DNA of 9,524 bases from JBBIVB01 sp964567515. GTDB lineage: Bacteria; Patescibacteriota; Patescibacteriia; Veblenbacterales; UBA10138. Positions within the stretch are counted from its first letter, which is position 1; each line of letters opens with the position of its first letter. Both the position numbers and the translations under genes were made by a program. The stretch covers positions 1 through 9,524 of the forward strand of contig CAZMMW010000033.1 in NCBI GenBank assembly GCA_964567515.1, given 5' to 3'. The notes under the pieces were generated by a model. The model was not told the origin of the DNA and did no database searches. It saw only the letters and a program-made list of their open reading frames with translations. Below are positions 6,659 through 9,524 of this stretch, piece by piece.

Positions 6659-6729
6659 GTCATTGCGAACGCAAGTGACGAAGCAATCCCAAGGGGACTG
6701 CCATGCTCACTTTGTTCGCTTGCAGTGAC
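6659..6729. repeat. palindromic intergenic repeat, copy 2 (diverged)
   Basis: This is a direct neighbour of copy 1, eight bases away. It begins GTCATTGCGA and ends CAGTGAC, and it shares an identical 23-base core with copy 1 (6679-6701 matches 6600-6622). The outer arms pair imperfectly and differ from copy 1, so it is an independent insertion or an older copy rather than a fresh tandem duplication. Confidence 0.75.
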
Positions 6730-6740
6730 AAAAGAATGAT

Positions 6741-8006
6741 CTACGGCGCCAACCGCAAACTCCGTAGACTGCCTGTTATCTCATCTATAAAATACAAAGT
6801 TTTGCCATCAGCTGACATGGTTAAATTACTGGCGCTAACATAATTGCTATTGGCCACCGGCGTGGCAATTAAGGTGCTGCTGCCGGTTTGTAAATCAACC
6901 CGATAAAAAGAATCGGGCAAACCACGAGCTAAATCCCGCAGGTAGCCGGCGCCATCTGGCAAATTCTGCGGTACGGCGCAGTATGCGGCATTGGAATCAG
7001 CGGTCACGGTACATTTATCAGCCCAAGTAGGTAAACCTAAATTCTTTTTACCATAACCAATTTTATCCACTGAACCATCAACGACCCACAGTTCTGGCTT
7101 ATAATTGTTTCTGTCGCTATAAATACTGTACACTAATTGATTACCCGAGGGAGCCCATTGCGACTGAAAACCTCGGCCTTCCACTTCCAATGACCTAAAA
7201 TTTTCTCCTTGCAAACCAATTAATAAAACTTCTTCATTGAACAAGCCCAGAGCCTCTCCGGTGCGTGACAAAGCCACCACTTGTCCTTGAGGCGACCAAT
7301 TAACTTCTACTTTATCAGCATTATCACCCAAAGGTTCTATGCCTTTCAAACTAGAGCCAGTGCTATTGACTGTTACCAACCATTTATCCGATTCCTGCTC
7401 GCCTAAGAATTTTCCTGCTACTTCATTAGTATTGGCAGAAAAAGAAAACTCTGTCATTTCTTGCGGCAAAGTAAACTGCTTTTTACTGGCAAAATCATAA
7501 ACAATATTAGAGCTATCCGGAAATTCTAAAACAGCTTTGCGACCGTCCTGCGACCAGGTGATGTTTTGCGCATCACGATAAGGAATATCATTTAAAGCCA
7601 CCGGACCAGAAGGAGACAGCTCGTAAAACTTGCCATCGCTGGGGTTGTAGTATCTGGTGCCGCTGGAAGTCGCTACAGGAAACTGCGCCAAACCCGGCAC
7701 CGCTTGAGGGCTGTCAGTTAAACCACCTGAAGCTACTGGCGATACCGGATCAGTGACCGGACCGGTTGGTTGACCAGGAATAGTGGTAATCGGCGGCAAA
7801 TTAACATTAACTTCCGGTCCGCCAACATTGACATTGCCTAAATTAACATTAGGAAAAGTACCTACATTAACATTTTGATTACTGGGCGGATTAACTGGGT
7901 CTGGCGGCTGCCGCCAAATAAAATATAAAAACACCACAATCAGCGCCGCCACCAACAGCACCATTAGTATAATAAATATTTTCTTTTTATCTAGGTTCTC
8001 CAGCAT
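6741..8006 (-). CDS. membrane-anchored WD40/TolB-like beta-propeller protein
   Basis: This 421-residue protein has a lysine-flanked N-terminal membrane helix (about 9-30) with the rest predicted outside. A Pro/Asn/Val-rich linker follows (32-100), with an Asn-Val-Asn pattern repeated at 44-70 (NVNVG, NVNLGNVNVG, VNVNL). The remainder has at least six blade-like repeats with a W/F-S-x-D/Q-G turn, for example WSQDG (151-155), WSPQG (237-241), WAPSG (284-288) and MSADG (397-401). This is the PD40/TolB-type propeller signature. Cysteines 332 and 343 may form a disulfide. No catalytic motif is visible, so a binding or scaffolding role on the cell surface is most likely; the ligand is unknown. The start is supported by the membrane anchor and by a near-consensus promoter ending seven bases before the ATG, which implies a leaderless mRNA. 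Confidence 0.8.
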   Translation of the reverse strand: MLENLDKKKIFIILMVLLVAALIVVFLYFIWRQPPDPVNPPSNQNVNVGTFPNVNLGNVNVGGPEVNVNLPPITTIPGQPTGPVTDPVSPVASGGLTDSPQAVPGLAQFPVATSSGTRYYNPSDGKFYELSPSGPVALNDIPYRDAQNITWSQDGRKAVLEFPDSSNIVYDFASKKQFTLPQEMTEFSFSANTNEVAGKFLGEQESDKWLVTVNSTGSSLKGIEPLGDNADKVEVNWSPQGQVVALSRTGEALGLFNEEVLLIGLQGENFRSLEVEGRGFQSQWAPSGNQLVYSIYSDRNNYKPELWVVDGSVDKIGYGKKNLGLPTWADKCTVTADSNAAYCAVPQNLPDGAGYLRDLARGLPDSFYRVDLQTGSSTLIATPVANSNYVSASNLTMSADGKTLYFIDEITGSLRSLRLAP

Positions 8007-8013
8007 AATTTTT

Positions 8014-8042
8014 ATTATAGATTGCTTCGCTTAAGCTCGCAA
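8014..8042 (-). promoter_or_regulatory. near-consensus promoter of the beta-propeller gene
   Basis: Reading the minus strand, TTGCGA (8042 to 8037) is followed after exactly 17 bases by a perfect TATAAT (8019 to 8014). The ATG at 8006 comes seven bases later, so transcription should start at or one base from the A of the start codon. The -35 lies inside a copy of the GTCATTGCGAG-type repeat. This is the clearest promoter in the window. Confidence 0.7.
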
Positions 8043-8046
8043 TGAC
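8020..8046 (-). repeat. partial GTCATTGCGAG-type repeat
   Basis: On the minus strand this reads GTCATTGCGAGC, four bases, then GCGAAGCAATC, matching the left half of the repeat at 6583-6611. The right half is missing, so it is a truncated copy. It overlaps the promoter of the beta-propeller gene. Confidence 0.7.
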
Positions 8047-8125
8047 AGTTGTTTAAATATCCGAACCGTTTCCTATTGTTATCCTGAGTTCCACCCTCCT
8101 TGTCTTCCTAAGCCTTCCTTTTTCT

Positions 8126-8189
8126 GTCATCCTGAACGAAGTGAAGGATCTAGATGCTTCGCCCCGCCCTGGATAGGACTCAGTATGAC
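8126..8189. repeat. GTCATCCTGA-type repeat with inverted ends, copy 1
   Basis: It starts GTCATCCTGA (8126-8135) and ends TCAGTATGAC (8180-8189), its own imperfect inverse (nine of ten positions). The first 37 bases match 9411-9447 with one difference. The element is non-coding and sits in the gap between the nucleotidyltransferase and beta-propeller genes. Confidence 0.75.
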
Positions 8190-8200
8190 ATTGCCCTAGC

Positions 8201-8235
8201 TTCTAGATTCTAGATTCTAGATTCTAGATTCTAAC
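8201..8235. repeat. tandem 7-bp repeat, five units
   Basis: TTCTAGA occurs four times head to tail (8201-8228), followed by a variant TTCTAAC (8229-8235). Each unit contains the palindrome TCTAGA. Further looser copies of CTAGCTTCT flank it (8196-8204 and 8244-8252). Slipped-strand copying is the likely origin. From here to 8315 the sequence is pyrimidine-rich and I see nothing else in it. Confidence 0.85.
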
Positions 8236-8315
8236 TTCATACTCTAGCTTCTGGCTTCGTTTTTTTCTCTTTTCTTTGCCCAAACTTTTCCTTTTATTAA
8301 TATTTTTTAAGATAA

Positions 8316-8939
8316 TTACTTTCTACCAATAAATTGTCTTACTTGTTTTTGCAAACTATTTTTAACTTCTGACCAACTGATCCGCTCTAACAATAAAGGC
8401 TGCGGTTCTCGCTCGGCATCGATAAAATATACCAAACTCTTTAATAAATGCAGACGACTATATTTTATACCACTATATTTTTGATCAAACCAAGTTAATA
8501 ATTGGGTTAAATTGTAATCTCGCAATAAAACATACAAATCAAAAAAATCTTTGCGACTGCCGCGGGAAGCCACGGCCTGTAATTTCATACAAGCAATATC
8601 CCTCCTGTCGGCTATTTTCACGCCATGATAATCAACTAATGGCCACAATAAACGATAAGGATAATATAAAAAAGTTAAACGTACTTTATTGACTACTCCA
8701 TGCCAGGTGCCTTTGTCCACGGCTGTAATCATCAAGTCCCCAGCTGGTTTAAGTTTATTTTGTAATCTATCTAAAGAAAATTCTTGGGTTGAAAACCAAT
8801 CAAAGTCATGAGACTTACGGTGTCCATATTGCAAAGCCAAAGCCGTGCCGCCAGCCAGGTAAAAATCTTTGACTATTTTTTCTTCTGCCAGCCAGGACAA
8901 TAAATGTTTGGCAGCTGGTGATAAAACTTTATCCTGCAT
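8316..8939 (-). CDS. AbiEii/AbiGii-type nucleotidyltransferase (putative toxin)
   Basis: At 207 residues this belongs to the minimal nucleotidyltransferases of the AbiEii/AbiGii toxin family (PF08843-like). It has GGTALAL (30-36), then HRKSHDFD (40-47) with the metal-binding acids D45 and D47. The second half holds IADRRDIACMKL (109-120) and RGSRKDFFDLY (126-136), matching the family's later motifs with a conserved Lys (K119) and K130/D131. Known members transfer nucleotides, in several cases to tRNA, and act as toxins or in phage defence. The substrate of this one cannot be read from sequence. Its ATG begins one base after the stop of the partner gene (TAATATG), so the two are translationally coupled, as in toxin-antitoxin operons. 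All core motifs are present, so it should be active. Confidence 0.9.
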   Translation of the reverse strand: MQDKVLSPAAKHLLSWLAEEKIVKDFYLAGGTALALQYGHRKSHDFDWFSTQEFSLDRLQNKLKPAGDLMITAVDKGTWHGVVNKVRLTFLYYPYRLLWPLVDYHGVKIADRRDIACMKLQAVASRGSRKDFFDLYVLLRDYNLTQLLTWFDQKYSGIKYSRLHLLKSLVYFIDAEREPQPLLLERISWSEVKNSLQKQVRQFIGRK

Positions 8940-8940
8940 A

Positions 8941-9189
8941 TTAATGAAACAATATTAGATTCCAAAAAACGCGGCTCTTGTTGTCCAAATCGGAAAATTG
9001 CCTTAAGGTTTGACGTAAAAAACTTTTTCCGTATAATTGCCTAGCCAGGCGCCAATCGTCAAGATCGCCAAATTTTAATACGCGATTAACAATAAAACGA
9101 CGATGCTTGGCATAATCTAATTTCCTGCTGTCTATGTCCCAAAAAAGCTGCTGTGAAAATTTTGTTTTATATTTTAAATCGTCTTTCAT
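8941..9189 (-). CDS. small DUF6922-like partner of the nucleotidyltransferase (putative antitoxin)
   Basis: This 82-residue protein has the pattern FWDID, then a His-Arg-Arg-Phe-Ile-x-x-Arg-Val segment (HRRFIVNRVLKFGDLDDW), a Tyr-Gly (LYGKSF) and a terminal Phe-Trp (RVFWNLILFH). This is how I recall DUF6922 proteins encoded beside AbiEii-type genes. It is all-alpha in appearance and lacks the winged-helix length of classical AbiEi, so DNA binding is not evident. I chose ATG at 9189 (beginning MKDDLKYKTK) over the upstream in-frame ATG at 9216, because an extended -10 promoter (TGTTATAAT) lies between them and would start transcription at 9189. The upstream start would add nine residues (MWNLCYNTL) that include the promoter. 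It overlaps nothing and leads by one base into the toxin gene. Confidence 0.75.
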   Translation of the reverse strand: MKDDLKYKTKFSQQLFWDIDSRKLDYAKHRRFIVNRVLKFGDLDDWRLARQLYGKSFLRQTLRQFSDLDNKSRVFWNLILFH

Positions 9190-9204
9190 AAGCGTATTAT
9201 AACA
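9190..9204 (-). promoter_or_regulatory. extended -10 promoter of the antitoxin-toxin pair
   Basis: On the minus strand TGTTATAAT (9204 to 9196) combines a perfect TATAAT with the TG extension one base upstream, which can substitute for a good -35. Six bases separate it from the ATG at 9189. The -35 zone near 9219-9224 (TGTATT) is a poor match. It implies a leaderless transcript for the pair. Confidence 0.65.
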
Positions 9205-9256
9205 TAAATTCCACAAAAAATACAGCCCAAAAACCTAAGGGGAATAATGACTTATG

Positions 9257-9360
9257 AATAATTATCAATTATCAATTCTCAATTTTCAAGTAAATTTTAA
9301 ATTTCTTAATTTTCATTTAATAATTAATAATTGGCCATTGATAATTGAAAATTAATTATT
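9257..9360. repeat. AT-rich hairpin element upstream of the toxin-antitoxin pair
   Basis: CAATTATCAAT (9266-9276) is the exact inverse of ATTGATAATTG (9337-9347). Outside these, AATAATT (9257-9263) pairs with AATTATT (9354-9360). The centre is made of short AATTTTC/AATTATC-like words. There is no reading frame. It forms part of a gene-free stretch (9217-9524) that otherwise contains GTCATCCTGA-type repeats. Confidence 0.6.
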
Positions 9361-9386
9361 TTGGTCATTCCGAATTATCTCCTCTT

Positions 9387-9396
9387 GTCATCCTGA
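9387..9396. repeat. isolated GTCATCCTGA repeat end
   Basis: A single GTCATCCTGA, followed by unrelated GC-rich sequence and then by a full copy 14 bases later. It is probably a decayed or truncated copy of the same element. Confidence 0.5.
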
Positions 9397-9410
9397 AGCC
9401 TCCCCCTTTT

Positions 9411-9463
9411 GTCATCCTGAACGAAGTGAAGGATCTGGATGCTTCGCTAACGCTCAGCATGAC
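9411..9463. repeat. GTCATCCTGA-type repeat with inverted ends, copy 2
   Basis: It starts GTCATCCTGA (9411-9420) and ends TCAGCATGAC (9454-9463), an inverse at nine of ten positions. Its first 37 bases are nearly identical to copy 1, but it is 11 bases shorter overall because the right halves differ. A second TCAGCATGAC follows at 9483-9492. Confidence 0.75.
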
Positions 9464-9502
9464 GGTATTTTGTTTAGTTGGTTCAGCATGACGGTTCTAT
9501 TT

Positions 9503-9524
9503 GTCATCCTGAACTAGTTTCAGG
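9503..9524. repeat. GTCATCCTGA-type repeat, cut by the window edge
   Basis: GTCATCCTGA at 9503-9512 begins another copy. It also forms a small hairpin, CCTGAA with TTCAGG (9508-9513 with 9519-9524). The remainder lies outside the window. Confidence 0.55.

Noticed and set aside
8201..8235. Possible CRISPR array from regularly spaced repeats.
   Set aside because: The units are 7 bases long and contiguous with no spacers; this is a simple tandem repeat.

Overview
The window looks like a piece of a chromosome from a Candidate Phyla Radiation (Patescibacteria) bacterium. The reasons are the AT-rich genes, a pilin-like (TrbC/VirB2-type) segment fused to a VanY peptidase, a membrane-anchored beta-propeller with an Asn/Val-rich linker, and intergenic spaces filled with short palindromic repeats. 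This is inference from gene content; no rRNA marker is present. No phage, insertion sequence or CRISPR array is visible.

Layout. Positions 1-546 hold no convincing gene; much of this stretch is richer in G+C than the genes beside it. recG (547-2607, +) follows. Just downstream is a compact element that folds into a three-way junction (2668-2803), with promoter-like sequence in front. It is the best candidate here for an undescribed RNA. Next come a nine-codon ORF with a strong Shine-Dalgarno site (2876-2905), a pair of competing hairpins, and an unrecognised 95-residue basic protein (2975-3262). A bidirectional terminator (3293-3325) separates these plus-strand genes from a minus-strand block.

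Minus-strand block, in order of transcription from the right: a small AbiEi-position partner (DUF6922-like) and an AbiEii-type nucleotidyltransferase (9189-8316); a membrane-anchored beta-propeller (8006-6741); a secreted pilin-like/VanY fusion (6494-5265); radA (5180-3843); and an Aag/Mpg-type DNA glycosylase (3846-3316) that overlaps the radA stop by four bases. recG and radA both act on recombination intermediates and the glycosylase starts base excision repair, so the left half has a DNA-repair theme. The middle encodes envelope proteins and the right end a putative toxin-antitoxin pair.

Two patterns cut across genes. First, several genes have a -10-like hexamer 6-7 bases before their ATG and no Shine-Dalgarno site, which points to leaderless mRNAs. 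This also moves the start of the small antitoxin-like gene inward to position 9189. Second, the intergenic DNA carries several families of short inverted or tandem repeats, and one copy appears to supply the -35 box of the beta-propeller gene.
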